Origin: Salimicrobium humidisoli
Lineage (GTDB): Bacteria; Bacillota; Bacilli; Bacillales; Halobacillaceae
Assembly: GCF_002295105.1 (NCBI RefSeq)
Contig: NZ_NSGH01000010.1
Span: forward strand, 1 to 64,000
Length of the DNA stretch: 64,000 bases
Direction of reading: 5' to 3'
Shown: piece after piece, positions 23,710-32,295 of the stretch
Layout: the number at the start of each line of letters is the position of its first letter
Position numbering within the stretch: the first letter of the stretch is position 1
Made by a program: the position numbers and the translations under genes
The notes under the pieces: generated by a model
Seen by the model: only the letters and a program-made list of their open reading frames with translations
Databases searched by the model: none
Told to the model about the DNA's origin: nothing

Positions 23710-24144
23710 TCACCGCTTTTTACGATGTATCGAGTAGTAGGAACTTCTGGTTGTTTCCGGCTTCTCTTCCCGGTGGTTCCGTTTCTCGCGAGCTTTTTCA
23801 TTTCTGTCGATTTTAGCAAGAGCCTCGTTCAGTTCCTTGCTGCACGAAGGGCACAGCCGTCCCTGTCGGATCGCTCCGCCGCACCGCTCACACGCATACG
23901 ACAGTCCGGGGAAGTTCATCGGGTGCAGCCGCCTGTCTTTTACAAACTTACGAATCTGCTTTTCGTCGACTCCTGTCGCCTCCGCGATCACATCGGCGGT
24001 CGCCGCTCTGTTTTCCCGCTCACGCAGAAATTTGTAAACGGCGCGGTAGTCCAGCTCTTCGCGGTTGCGGCACGCCTCACAGAAAGTATGCGTTCGTTTC
24101 ATAAAAAGTCCGCCGCATCGTGAACAATTCGCCGGTTCTGCCAT
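23710..24144 (-). CDS. YvyF-type flagellar-operon zinc-ribbon protein
   Basis: The 144-residue protein has four CxxC-type pairs: CSRCGG and CEAC at the N terminus, CERCGG and CPSC in the C-terminal half, suggesting two zinc ribbons around a helix-turn-helix-like middle (ATADVIAEATGVDEKQIRKFV). This is the TIGR03826/YvyF family that precedes flgM in bacilli; its exact role is unknown, perhaps regulatory. ATG 24144 has GGGAGT at proper spacing, while the GTG nine bases upstream does not. A small hairpin overlaps the stop. Confidence 0.88.
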   Translation of the reverse strand: MAEPANCSRCGGLFMKRTHTFCEACRNREELDYRAVYKFLRERENRAATADVIAEATGVDEKQIRKFVKDRRLHPMNFPGLSYACERCGGAIRQGRLCPSCSKELNEALAKIDRNEKAREKRNHREEKPETTRSSYYSIHRKKR

Positions 24145-24180
24145 ATATTCCACTCCCTGTACGTCTTTCTTCTATTATCG

Positions 24181-24813
24181 TCAGGAATGGAACAGCGTTA
24201 AGCCCCGGACAGAATCGGCTCCGTTTTCTTTCAAAACGGCTGCCGCCTGCTTCATCGTCGTGCCCGTCGTATAGATGTCATCGACCAGAAGCAGATCCCC
24301 CCTCACCTTTTGTACAGGTAGAAAAGGATTGGCACCTCTTTTTCGTTCCTGTTTCGATTTCTTCGCCTGCTTTTCGGAGTGGGACCGTTTCAGGTACGGC
24401 CGCGGTCTCTTCATCAAAAGTTCAGTGATCGCCTCCGCCTGATTGAACCCCCGTTCCGCGAGACGCACGTCACTGAGCGGAATCGGCACGGCCCGTCCTC
24501 TCACAAAAGGAGGGAGAAAGACGGACATCGAAGCGATCAGTTCATAATCCCCGCGATATTTGAACCGGGCCATCCACTCTTTCGCGAAATCGTTGTAGAA
24601 AAGAAGGGACGTGTTCGAGATGAGCGCTGAGTCTTCCCGGCAGTCGGGACACGTTTCACTGTAACGCGGGTTACAGCAGCGCGGGCACCCCTTCGTGATG
24701 ACTTCAAAGCCGTTCACACACTCCTCGCACAGGCGTGACGGGCGGCCGGGGAGGAAAGCGTTACTCCAGTCCGTTTTCGGATGAACCGGCTGAAAGCAGT
24801 AGACACACTTCAC
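24181..24813 (-). CDS. comFC: ComFC phosphoribosyltransferase-like competence protein
   Basis: The 210-residue protein has an N-terminal double CxxC zinc finger (CVYC and LCEEC, then CPRCCN and CPDC) and a C-terminal type-I phosphoribosyltransferase fold with the PRPP loop DLLLVDDIYTTGTT. ComFC works with ComFA in DNA uptake during natural transformation. It overlaps comFA by 4 bp (ATGA). comFB, which lies between the two in B. subtilis, is absent here. Confidence 0.93.
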   Translation of the reverse strand: MKCVYCFQPVHPKTDWSNAFLPGRPSRLCEECVNGFEVITKGCPRCCNPRYSETCPDCREDSALISNTSLLFYNDFAKEWMARFKYRGDYELIASMSVFLPPFVRGRAVPIPLSDVRLAERGFNQAEAITELLMKRPRPYLKRSHSEKQAKKSKQERKRGANPFLPVQKVRGDLLLVDDIYTTGTTMKQAAAVLKENGADSVRGLTLFHS

Positions 24814-26036
24814 GTTACATATCCCCTTTTGTTCATTTTTTTAATCGCATCACGCGCTTCTATTACGGCATCGGTCTTTCCTTCCATATAAAAGCGCACG
24901 TCTCCATCCGGGTCGTCGGCGCTCCTGCCCGCGCGTCCCGCGATCTGTACGAGAGCCGCTTCGTCGAACACGTCGTGCCCGGCATCGATGACGTACACGT
25001 CCACCGACGGAAAAGTCACGCCGCGTTCGAGTATCGTCGTCGTTACGAGTGTATGGATTTTACGGTTACGGAAGGCGTCGATCACCTCTTCGCGCTCCGG
25101 TGTGTCCGAGTGCACGAAGGGGACGCGGAGCTCCTCTGCAATTGTTTCGGCCCTCGAAATCGTGGGAGCGAATATGAGCAGCTGCCGGTCTCCTGCTTCG
25201 ATGTGCGGAAGTTTCGTTTTGATACGGGGAAATAAGTGGAACGCGGGTACCGGCAGCGGGTGCCCGTGATAGCGTACCGGCACGAATACTTTCGGGATGT
25301 TTTTCTGTTTTCTCCCCGGCGTCGCCGTCAGGTGAATGATAGCGGCATCCGGTTTCGCTGCCTCCCGGGCAGTCCATTGGAGGGATGTGTCGTTGTGGTA
25401 GGGGAAAGCGTCCACTTCATCGATGATGAGAACGTCGAAAGCCTGTTTGTAGCGACAGAGCTGATGGGTCGTACTGAGAACGACAGGAGTGTAGGTGACT
25501 TGAGCGGAGTGTCCTCCATACAAAGCGGCGGCCGGAACGCCGGGGAACGCTTGCCGGATACGGGGGTACAGCTCGCGGACGACATCGGCCCGCGGGGTGG
25601 CGATACATACCCTGTCTCCCCGGGCCAACGCCGCTTCGATGCCCGGGAAGATCATTTCGGTTTTCCCGGCACCGCAGACGGCGTGGACGAGCAGCTGCCC
25701 TCTTCCCAGGACAGTATTCTTTATTTCGTCTGCTGCCTGCTGCTGATGACGAGTGAGTGTCCCGTTCCATTTCAAAGTGTCCGGGAACGGAAGCTGCGAC
25801 GATGAAGGCATTTCGTATAACGATTCGCAGGACGTGACACGTCCCATCAGAATGCAGTTGCGGCAGTAGAGGCACTTCCTCCCGCACGCCGCATGCGGGA
25901 AACGCGCGAACTTGTACCGTACTTTGTTACCGCAGCGCCGGCACTGCCTGCGGATAATACCCGGGTGAGCCGGGAGTGCGGACGAATCGATATAATCTGG
26001 TAATTCCTGTTTTAGGAGCCATTGGCCGCTGAACAT
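24810..26036 (-). CDS. comFA: ComFA DEAD-box helicase/translocase of competence
   Basis: The 408-residue ATPase has an N-terminal four-cysteine zinc finger (CRRCGNK and CLYCRNC), Walker A HAVCGAGKTE, Walker B IIDEVDAFP, motif III LTATPG, and C-terminal TLVTTTILERGVTFP and QIAGRAGR motifs. It pulls single-stranded DNA into the cytoplasm during transformation. AAGGGGGATTCAC precedes the ATG. Shorter than B. subtilis ComFA (463), mainly at the N terminus. No clear ComK box was found in the 90 bp upstream. Confidence 0.94.
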   Translation of the reverse strand: MFSGQWLLKQELPDYIDSSALPAHPGIIRRQCRRCGNKVRYKFARFPHAACGRKCLYCRNCILMGRVTSCESLYEMPSSSQLPFPDTLKWNGTLTRHQQQAADEIKNTVLGRGQLLVHAVCGAGKTEMIFPGIEAALARGDRVCIATPRADVVRELYPRIRQAFPGVPAAALYGGHSAQVTYTPVVLSTTHQLCRYKQAFDVLIIDEVDAFPYHNDTSLQWTAREAAKPDAAIIHLTATPGRKQKNIPKVFVPVRYHGHPLPVPAFHLFPRIKTKLPHIEAGDRQLLIFAPTISRAETIAEELRVPFVHSDTPEREEVIDAFRNRKIHTLVTTTILERGVTFPSVDVYVIDAGHDVFDEAALVQIAGRAGRSADDPDGDVRFYMEGKTDAVIEARDAIKKMNKRGYVT

Positions 26037-26068
26037 GTGAATCCCCCTTTGTTTGTACGTAACGGTAG

Positions 26069-26098
26069 TAAAAAAGCGCCTTCGGGGGAAAGGCGCTC
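26069..26098 (-). terminator. Terminator after degV
   Basis: GAGCGCCTT and AAGGCGCTT form a stem with a C-rich loop and six T on the minus strand. It lies between degV and comFA. Confidence 0.88.
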
Positions 26099-26130
26099 AA
26101 ACAATCAATCGTGTCATTTTATAAATACGG

Positions 26131-26973
26131 TTATTCTTTATACCAGCCGAGGCCGAGAGCCCCTTCTCCGAGGTGGGTGCCGATGACCGGGCCGAAATAA
26201 CTGACGGTCACCGCGACGTTGGAATACTGTTTCTCTATCTCCTCTTTCCAAAGCTCCGCTTCCTCCGGCCGGTTGGCATGGATGACGGCCGCCCGGATCT
26301 TCTCTCCGCCGGAAGCATCCTCGTCGAAAAGCGCGAGCGTACGTTTCCGTGCTTTCTTATACGTGCGGATCTTTTCGAACGGAACGATCTTCGTATCGAC
26401 GAAGTGCAGAATCGGTTTCACCTGCAGCATGCTGCCGATGAACGCCTGGGAACCGTGCAGTCTCCCGCCGCGGGCCAGATGATTGAGGTCATCTACGATG
26501 AAATATGCACGCATCGTTTCCTTCATCTCTTCCAGGCGGGCTATTATTTTCTCCGCATCCTCCCCGTCCGCTGCGAGTTTTGCCGCTTCGAGCGCATAAT
26601 ACCCCTGCATGAGGCAGCTTATTTCCGAATCGAACAGGTGCATTTCGATTCCTTCAGCCATCTCCCCCGCCGAACGCATGGACTGGTAAGTGCCACTGAT
26701 TCCGCTTGAAAGCGTAATGGCGACGACTTCATCGTACTCTTCCTTCAGCTCCTCCAGCTTCTCGAGTATCGTCCCGACGGAAGGCTGGGAGGTTTTCGGC
26801 AATTCTTTCGCCTCTTTCACTTTCGAATAGAATTCATCCGCCGTAAGGTCGATTTCCTCACGATACGCTTCTTCTCCGAAAATGACGTTCAGAGGTACCA
26901 TATGAATATCGGATTCTTTTCTCATTTGTGCTGATATGTAAGCTGTGCTGTCAGTGAGAACCGCAGTTTTCAT
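26131..26973 (-). CDS. degV: DegV-family fatty-acid-binding protein
   Basis: The 280-residue protein starts MKTAVLTDSTAYIS, the DegV hallmark, and has the conserved TSQPSVG and SGISGTYQSM motifs that form the lipid-binding site. Members bind fatty acids and, as FakB, serve fatty-acid kinase. It sits beside degU but its name does not imply a signalling role. ATG 26973 follows GGGAGATTCA; the longer frame to 27126 has no RBS and crosses the degU terminator. Confidence 0.92.
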   Translation of the reverse strand: MKTAVLTDSTAYISAQMRKESDIHMVPLNVIFGEEAYREEIDLTADEFYSKVKEAKELPKTSQPSVGTILEKLEELKEEYDEVVAITLSSGISGTYQSMRSAGEMAEGIEMHLFDSEISCLMQGYYALEAAKLAADGEDAEKIIARLEEMKETMRAYFIVDDLNHLARGGRLHGSQAFIGSMLQVKPILHFVDTKIVPFEKIRTYKKARKRTLALFDEDASGGEKIRAAVIHANRPEEAELWKEEIEKQYSNVAVTVSYFGPVIGTHLGEGALGLGWYKE

Positions 26974-27070
26974 TGAATCTCCCTTTCCTGAATATCTTAC
27001 GTTCATTCTACCGTACTTCGGACCGGATTTCAGCTTTAATTCGGACATTCGCGAACTTCTTTCCGCATAC

Positions 27071-27098
27071 AAAAAAAGGACGGAACCGGGTCCGCCCT
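27071..27098 (-). terminator. Terminator after degU
   Basis: GGCGGACC and GGTTCCGTCC pair around a short loop and are followed by seven T on the minus strand. Confidence 0.83.
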
Positions 27099-27149
27099 CC
27101 TGCTTTTCGAAAAATCTCCGGGACATACGCGGCTCTCAGGGATGTATGA

Positions 27150-27827
27150 TTATAAAACTTCCACCCAGCCGTTCTTGATGGCGGTGACGACCGCCTGCGT
27201 CCGGTCATTTACGTTCATCTTCGTCAATATGTTCGAGACGTGGTTCTTCACTGTCTTTTCACTGATATAAAGGGATTCCGCCACGCCTTTGTTCGAGTTC
27301 CCGTCGGCGAGCAGCTGCAGTACTTCGCATTCCCTGCGGGTCAAAAGGTGCAGAGGTTTACGGTACTCGACGGCTTTATAGGCGAAATCGCTCGTCCCGT
27401 CGGAAAGACGGCGGTACTCTTTCACAAGATTGTGGGTGATTTTCGGGTGGAGATAAGAGCCGCCTCCTGACACGACCCGGATCGCTTCAATCAGAGATTC
27501 CGAATCCATCTCCTTAAGCAGATACCCCTGCGCTCCTGTTTTCAATGCGTGCGTCACGTAGTTCTCATCGTCATGTATGGAAAGGATGATGACTTTCAGT
27601 TCCGGAAAACGCTCCGTCACTTCCGCCGTCGTTTCGATTCCGTTTCTTTTCGGCATATTGATGTCCATCAGTACAACATCCGGCTGATGTTCCGTAATAA
27701 GATCGATCGCTACCGTACCGTCATCCCCTTCTCCGACCACCTCGAAGTCTTCTTCGAATTCGAGGATACGCCGGACACCTTCCCTGAACAATTTGTGGTC
27801 ATCAACCAGTAAAATTTTTGTAGACAT
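27150..27827 (-). CDS. degU: Response regulator DegU
   Basis: The 225-residue NarL/FixJ-type regulator has a receiver domain with acidic pocket Asp9-Asp10, phosphoacceptor Asp55 in LMDINMP and Lys in YLLKEMD, and a C-terminal LuxR-type helix-turn-helix (about 155-220). Together with DegS it controls exoenzymes, competence and motility genes. AGGAGGAAAATAG precedes the ATG. degS lies 75 bp upstream, in the same orientation, as in B. subtilis. Confidence 0.96.
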   Translation of the reverse strand: MSTKILLVDDHKLFREGVRRILEFEEDFEVVGEGDDGTVAIDLITEHQPDVVLMDINMPKRNGIETTAEVTERFPELKVIILSIHDDENYVTHALKTGAQGYLLKEMDSESLIEAIRVVSGGGSYLHPKITHNLVKEYRRLSDGTSDFAYKAVEYRKPLHLLTRRECEVLQLLADGNSNKGVAESLYISEKTVKNHVSNILTKMNVNDRTQAVVTAIKNGWVEVL

Positions 27828-27902
27828 CTATTTTCCTCCTGTGCTCTTCGGACTTGATAATCACTTTTTAAGAATTATATTCCCTTTTTTGAAAGTTTTA
27901 TG

Positions 27903-29048
27903 CTATATATCTTTCTTTATCGGTAATTTAATCGTCACTTTCGTTCCGGCATCCGGGACAGAAGCGATGTTAAGCTCCCCGTCCAGCATATCGACCCGTT
28001 CATTCATACCCATAAGTCCGTACGAAGTCCGCTTCTTCTCTTCCACGTCAAAACCGCTGCCGTCATCTTCCACGATGATCATGATCGTGCGCCAGGTGAG
28101 TTCGACTTTCACGTCCACCCGGCTCGCTCCTGCATGCTTCACCGCATTCTGGAGTGCTTCCTGGATGAGACGGAACATGGCGACTTCATACTGCGGATCG
28201 AGTCTCCGCTCTTTGCCGAAAGGCTGGAAACGTATGTCCAGACCGTGATAATCGGCAGCAGTCGACAGATACTTCCGGAGAGCCGGCAGGATTCCGAGAT
28301 CATCGAGTGCCATAGGACGGAGGTCGTAAATGATACGTCGTACTTCATAGAGAGACGAGCGCACCATTTTCTTCACGCTGCGCATCTCCAGAATAGCCTC
28401 CTCCGGAGAACGTTCCCGGAACGTGCGCTCCACGAGGTCGGACCGGAGCAGGACGTTGGCAAGCATTTGTGCCGGTCCGTCATGTATTTCCCGGGAAAGA
28501 CGGCGACGTTCTTCCTCCTGCGCTTCGATGATTCTGAGTCCGAACTCCTGCTTCTGCCTGGCATCCTGCAGCACTTCGCTCACTTCACGGAAATCTTCAT
28601 TCAGATAATTGAGGACGACCGATATTTTTCCGGCGAGATTCTCCGCTTTCTCAATCGTTTCCCCGAGGTCCCGGAGCCGGCGTTCGATATCGTCTCTCCG
28701 CTCCCTCAGCTGCTTCTCTTTCTCACCTGTCACCGTGAGCTCCGTCTGCAGCCGGTGCGTCTCTTCGTACATTTCCCGTATTTCCGCTTCGGAGTAGTCA
28801 TTGAACTGTTTACTCATCCGGGCGAGCCTCTTCCTCGAACCCTTCACTTTCTCCCCAAGCTTCTCCTCTTCATCGATGAAGGAGGAAATGCGGGCTTTCA
28901 AATCCTCGAGCTCCTCTTCCAGACTTTCATGTTCTTTCCGGGATTTCTCGCTGATGGTGAACACTTCATCTTTACTGATCGAAACGTGATCGACCATTTC
29001 CTGTATGATCGAATCCAGAGACTTTTCAGCGGGCGAAACGTCTGTCAT
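27903..29048 (-). CDS. degS: Sensor histidine kinase DegS
   Basis: The 381-residue cytoplasmic kinase has a long N-terminal coiled-coil sensor region (about 30-180), the HisKA_3 box RRRLSREIHDGPAQML with His189, and an HATPase with NAVKHAGA (N box), VEDDGSGFD and GLMGMNERV. It has no membrane segment. It phosphorylates DegU. The residue number of the His agrees with B. subtilis DegS. GGAGGTCGTTTGA precedes the ATG. It is divergent from yvyE. Confidence 0.96.
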   Translation of the reverse strand: MTDVSPAEKSLDSIIQEMVDHVSISKDEVFTISEKSRKEHESLEEELEDLKARISSFIDEEEKLGEKVKGSRKRLARMSKQFNDYSEAEIREMYEETHRLQTELTVTGEKEKQLRERRDDIERRLRDLGETIEKAENLAGKISVVLNYLNEDFREVSEVLQDARQKQEFGLRIIEAQEEERRRLSREIHDGPAQMLANVLLRSDLVERTFRERSPEEAILEMRSVKKMVRSSLYEVRRIIYDLRPMALDDLGILPALRKYLSTAADYHGLDIRFQPFGKERRLDPQYEVAMFRLIQEALQNAVKHAGASRVDVKVELTWRTIMIIVEDDGSGFDVEEKKRTSYGLMGMNERVDMLDGELNIASVPDAGTKVTIKLPIKKDI

Positions 29049-29195
29049 TCAAACGACCTCCATCCATGCCTGTTAATATCATTCGTTCTGCCTACGTCCT
29101 TCTATGGGGGTGAAAAGTCATTCCTTCTCTATTTCCGTCATTTGCTGATATGGCTGTTCCTGTATATAATAAAAACCCAGGAGGCAGACATCGAT

Positions 29196-29849
29196 ATGTT
29201 AAATACTTATTATACGGTAAATTATGAGGGAGAAAAAGAACTAGTTATCCAGAAATCCCGTTTTATCGCCCATATACGCAGGTGCGAAACGGAAGAGGAA
29301 GCACAGCAGTTCATTTCGGAAATTAAAAAGAAGCATAAGGATGCGACGCACAACTGTTCCGCCTACATGATCGGCGAACACGACCTCATCCAGAAAGCGA
29401 ACGATGACGGAGAACCGAGTGGTACAGCCGGAGTCCCGATGCTTGAAGTATTGAAAAAAAGGGGATTGAAAGATACGGCGACCGTCGTCACCCGGTATTT
29501 CGGAGGAATAAAACTCGGAGCCGGCGGCCTCATCCGCGCATACTCCGGCGCCGTTTCGGAAGCGATCGAGGAAACGGGCGTCGTGGAACGCCGGCTGATG
29601 AGGGAGATGCACGTCACCATCGACTACTCTCTCCTCGGGAAAATGGAGAATCAGGTGCGACAGTCGGCCTATCCTTTAAAAACTATCAACTATATGGAAA
29701 AAGCGGAACTCGTACTGTATGCCCCTCACGGAAAAGAGGAAGAATTCCACCAGTGGACAGCGGACGTCACGAATGCCCAGGCCACAGTGACAGAGGGCGA
29801 ACTCTCCTATATGGAGTCCGTGCTCACTAATGACGGATCGAAGGAGTAA
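29196..29849 (+). CDS. IMPACT/YigZ-family protein YvyE
   Basis: The 217-residue protein shows an N-terminal UPF0029 (IMPACT) domain with HNCSAYMIGE, DDGEPSGTAG and RYFGGIKLGAGGL, and a C-terminal ferredoxin-like domain. The family may bind nucleic acid or ribosome factors; no reaction is established. A much longer open frame upstream is antisense to degS and is rejected. ATG 29196 follows AGGAGG. It overlaps the RBS of tagU, so the two are probably one operon. Confidence 0.9.
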   Translation: MLNTYYTVNYEGEKELVIQKSRFIAHIRRCETEEEAQQFISEIKKKHKDATHNCSAYMIGEHDLIQKANDDGEPSGTAGVPMLEVLKKRGLKDTATVVTRYFGGIKLGAGGLIRAYSGAVSEAIEETGVVERRLMREMHVTIDYSLLGKMENQVRQSAYPLKTINYMEKAELVLYAPHGKEEEFHQWTADVTNAQATVTEGELSYMESVLTNDGSKE

Positions 29850-29853
29850 CTAT

Positions 29854-30843
29854 ATGAAAACATGGTTGAAACCGACCCTCTGGATCCTCGCGGCAGTCCT
29901 GCTGCTGGCCGTCGGAGCCGCAGCGGGATACGGGGCTTACCTGACGGATAAAGTCCGTGAGTCTGCAGAGGATTCCCACGAAGAACTCGGACGCGGCGGC
30001 AAATCAGACAAACGGTCCACCGCCGTCACCCCCGGAGAAGACAATCTCTCCGTCCTGATTGTCGGAGTCGATGCGAGTGCAGCCCGGCTTGAGAAGAACG
30101 AGGACCGGAGCAGCCTCTCCGACGCCCTCATTCTCGCCACCTTCAACAACGACGAAAAATCCGTACGATTACTGAGTATTCCGAGAGACACCTACACCTA
30201 TATCCCGGAAGTGGACCGCAAAGATAAAATCACCCACGCGCACGCCTACGGCGGAATCGACTCCACGGTGGAAACGGTCGAAGGTCTTCTCGATATTCCG
30301 GTCGACTATTACGCCAGGTTCAATTTCAGCGCTTTTATAGAAGTGGTGAACGCCGTCGGCGGAATCAAATACGAAGTTCCTTACGATCTCGAGGAGCAGA
30401 ACTCCGAAGGGAAGGACGGCGCTATCGAACTCGAAGAAGGAAGGCAGCTGCTTAACGGGGAAGAAGCGCTGGCGCTGGCCCGTACGAGAAAGCTCGACAG
30501 TGACCTCGCCCGCGGACAGAGACAGATGGAACTGATCAAAGCGATTGCGAGAGAAATGAATTCGTTCAGCTCTTTCAGAAACTACGACAACATTATCGAT
30601 GCGGTCGGGGAAGACCTGACGACCAACATGACGTTCGATCAGATGATTGCGTTCAAAGACTACTTCCTCAAGGAAGACGGATTCGATTTCAAAACGATGC
30701 AGCTGAACGGAGAAGGCGGATACGCCGGTAACGGTGCGTGGTACTTCATGACGGACGAAGAAAGTCTTGAAAAAACGAAAGACCGGCTGCGTGACCACCT
30801 TGAACTTCCGGAGGAACCTGAGGCACAGGAGCCACCCGGCTGA
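29854..30843 (+). CDS. tagU: LCP-family cell-wall polymer transferase TagU (LytR)
   Basis: The 329-residue membrane protein has one N-terminal membrane segment (about 7-25) and an extracellular LytR-CpsA-Psr domain with RLLSIPRDTYTYIP-like phosphate-binding arginines, TARTRK and RARGQRQ-type motifs. LCP enzymes attach wall teichoic acid to peptidoglycan. AAGGAGTAACTAT precedes the ATG and lies in the end of yvyE. tagO, the first enzyme of the pathway, faces it across a shared terminator. The C-terminal 15 residues are Glu/Pro-rich. Confidence 0.92.
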   Translation: MKTWLKPTLWILAAVLLLAVGAAAGYGAYLTDKVRESAEDSHEELGRGGKSDKRSTAVTPGEDNLSVLIVGVDASAARLEKNEDRSSLSDALILATFNNDEKSVRLLSIPRDTYTYIPEVDRKDKITHAHAYGGIDSTVETVEGLLDIPVDYYARFNFSAFIEVVNAVGGIKYEVPYDLEEQNSEGKDGAIELEEGRQLLNGEEALALARTRKLDSDLARGQRQMELIKAIAREMNSFSSFRNYDNIIDAVGEDLTTNMTFDQMIAFKDYFLKEDGFDFKTMQLNGEGGYAGNGAWYFMTDEESLEKTKDRLRDHLELPEEPEAQEPPG

Positions 30844-30871
30844 TAACGAGGTGCCCCCGGTATTCGTGCAT

Positions 30872-30918
30872 AAAAGCCCCCCTGAAAAACGGAGAATCCG
30901 CTTTCCAGGGGGGCTTTT
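30872..30918. terminator. Bidirectional terminator between tagU and tagO
   Basis: AAAAGCCCCCCTG and CAGGGGGGCTTTT pair perfectly around a loop with its own GCGGA/TCCGC stem. T runs on both strands allow it to end both converging genes. Confidence 0.92.
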
Positions 30919-30928
30919 GACAGTTGTT

Positions 30929-31984
30929 CTATTTTTTCGAACGCTGATTTTTGAACAGATTCAGAATCGGCCGGTAGTCTTTGCCGATCAGCCCGGTGAA
31001 CTCCACCAGCAGCTCAAGCATCAGAATGAGAAAACCGATAACGAGCAGTGCCCCGTACAGCGTCGCCTGCGAAAATACGACGGCAGCCAGACTGAAAAGC
31101 GCACTTATCGTATAAATGACCAGTACCGTTTCCGGATGACTGTAACCGAGATTCAGCAGATTATGGTGCAGGTGGGACTTATCCGGAGCTGACATCGGTC
31201 TGTTCTGCAATTTCCGGCGGACGATGGCGAATACCGTGTCCGATATCGGTACACCGAGTATGATCACCGGAATGACAAACGAAAACAGAGTGACGTTTTT
31301 GAATCCGAGCAGCGAAAGCACACTGATCATAAAGCCGAGGAACAGCGCTCCCGTGTCTCCCATAAATATCTTCGCCGGGTAGAAGTTGTAGATAAGGAAC
31401 CCGACCGTACTTCCGAGCATCATAAGCCCTGCGAATACGACGAACACGTTCCCCATCGTAATCGCCATCCCCGAAATGGTAAGAAGTGCGATAGACGAAA
31501 CTCCGGCAGCGAGACCGTCCAGTCCGTCGATGAGATTGATAGCATTAGTGATGGCGATAATCCAGATCATCGTAATGATCTCGCTGAACATACCGAACTC
31601 GAGCGTACTATCCGTAAACGGGATGTTGACGAACGTTACGACGACGCCCTCCCCGGCATATACGACGACACCGGCAGCGAGAATCTGCCCTGCCAGCTTC
31701 CACTTCGCCGACAGTTCCCGAAGGTCATCCCAAATTCCGGTGATGATGATGATCGCAGCTCCGAACAACACGGGCCAGAAAATAGGGGTCGGAGGCATGA
31801 ACAGGAAGTATCCAATAACGAAACTGATAAAGATGGCCAGACCGCCGAGACGCGGCATCAGTACTTTGTGGACCTTTCTCGGGTCCGGTTTATCGGTAGC
31901 CCCTATATAAACAGCCAATTTTTTCACCAGCGGTGTCACTATTATCGCGGCGATAAAGCAGACTAACAACGCCCGGTACTCCAT
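30929..31984 (-). CDS. tagO: Undecaprenyl-phosphate GlcNAc-1-phosphate transferase TagO
   Basis: The 351-residue polytopic membrane enzyme has about 11 membrane segments and the MraY/WecA motifs: an early PRKVHK with MPRLGGLAIF, NAINLIDGLDGLAAG (catalytic aspartates) and MGDTGALFLGF. It starts wall-teichoic-acid synthesis on undecaprenyl phosphate. AGGAGGATCTCC precedes the ATG. It is the last gene of the region that keeps the B. subtilis order. Confidence 0.95.
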   Translation of the reverse strand: MEYRALLVCFIAAIIVTPLVKKLAVYIGATDKPDPRKVHKVLMPRLGGLAIFISFVIGYFLFMPPTPIFWPVLFGAAIIIITGIWDDLRELSAKWKLAGQILAAGVVVYAGEGVVVTFVNIPFTDSTLEFGMFSEIITMIWIIAITNAINLIDGLDGLAAGVSSIALLTISGMAITMGNVFVVFAGLMMLGSTVGFLIYNFYPAKIFMGDTGALFLGFMISVLSLLGFKNVTLFSFVIPVIILGVPISDTVFAIVRRKLQNRPMSAPDKSHLHHNLLNLGYSHPETVLVIYTISALFSLAAVVFSQATLYGALLVIGFLILMLELLVEFTGLIGKDYRPILNLFKNQRSKK

Positions 31985-32295
31985 GGAGATCCTCCTCTTT
32001 ATATCTGTCCCTTACATCTTTGATGATATACGTAACAAATTACTTTTTTCACAAACTACAAAGAGTATATCACATAGCCGCTTCCGGAAGAAAAGGTTTC
32101 TGGAATAATAAATATTTAGCCCCAGTTTTCATACCGCCCCCGTCCCGTCCGGAAGAGCATCGGGCCCTTCCCCCGATTGAAAAAACATTCGGAAATCACT
32201 TTTCATTTGTTTAACTTTGTTTACAATGAGGTATGGTGGTTAAATAAACCCGGCTGTGTCTCGCCGGGAAAAGTTTCTAGGAGGATTTTAACCTT
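31985..32295. promoter_or_regulatory. Divergent intergenic region: tagO and permease promoters
   Basis: This 311-bp gap has no gene. Toward tagO an extended -10 (TGATATACT, -10 at 32064-32069) is seen with a weak -35 (TTCTTC). Toward the permease, TTTTCA (32200-32205), 16 bp, TACAAT (32222-32227) is a plausible SigA promoter, and CTAGGAGGATTT sets the permease start. The middle is AT-rich to mixed and holds nothing else recognisable. Confidence 0.5.

Noticed and set aside
23702-23722. Hairpin at the yvyF stop as a terminator
   Set aside because: The T run after the stem is poor (AACTTT), so termination is doubtful; it may just be the 5' part of the flgM promoter region.
28134-29195. Long open extension upstream of yvyE
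   Set aside because: It is antisense to degS and lacks an RBS; the real start at 29196 has AGGAGG.
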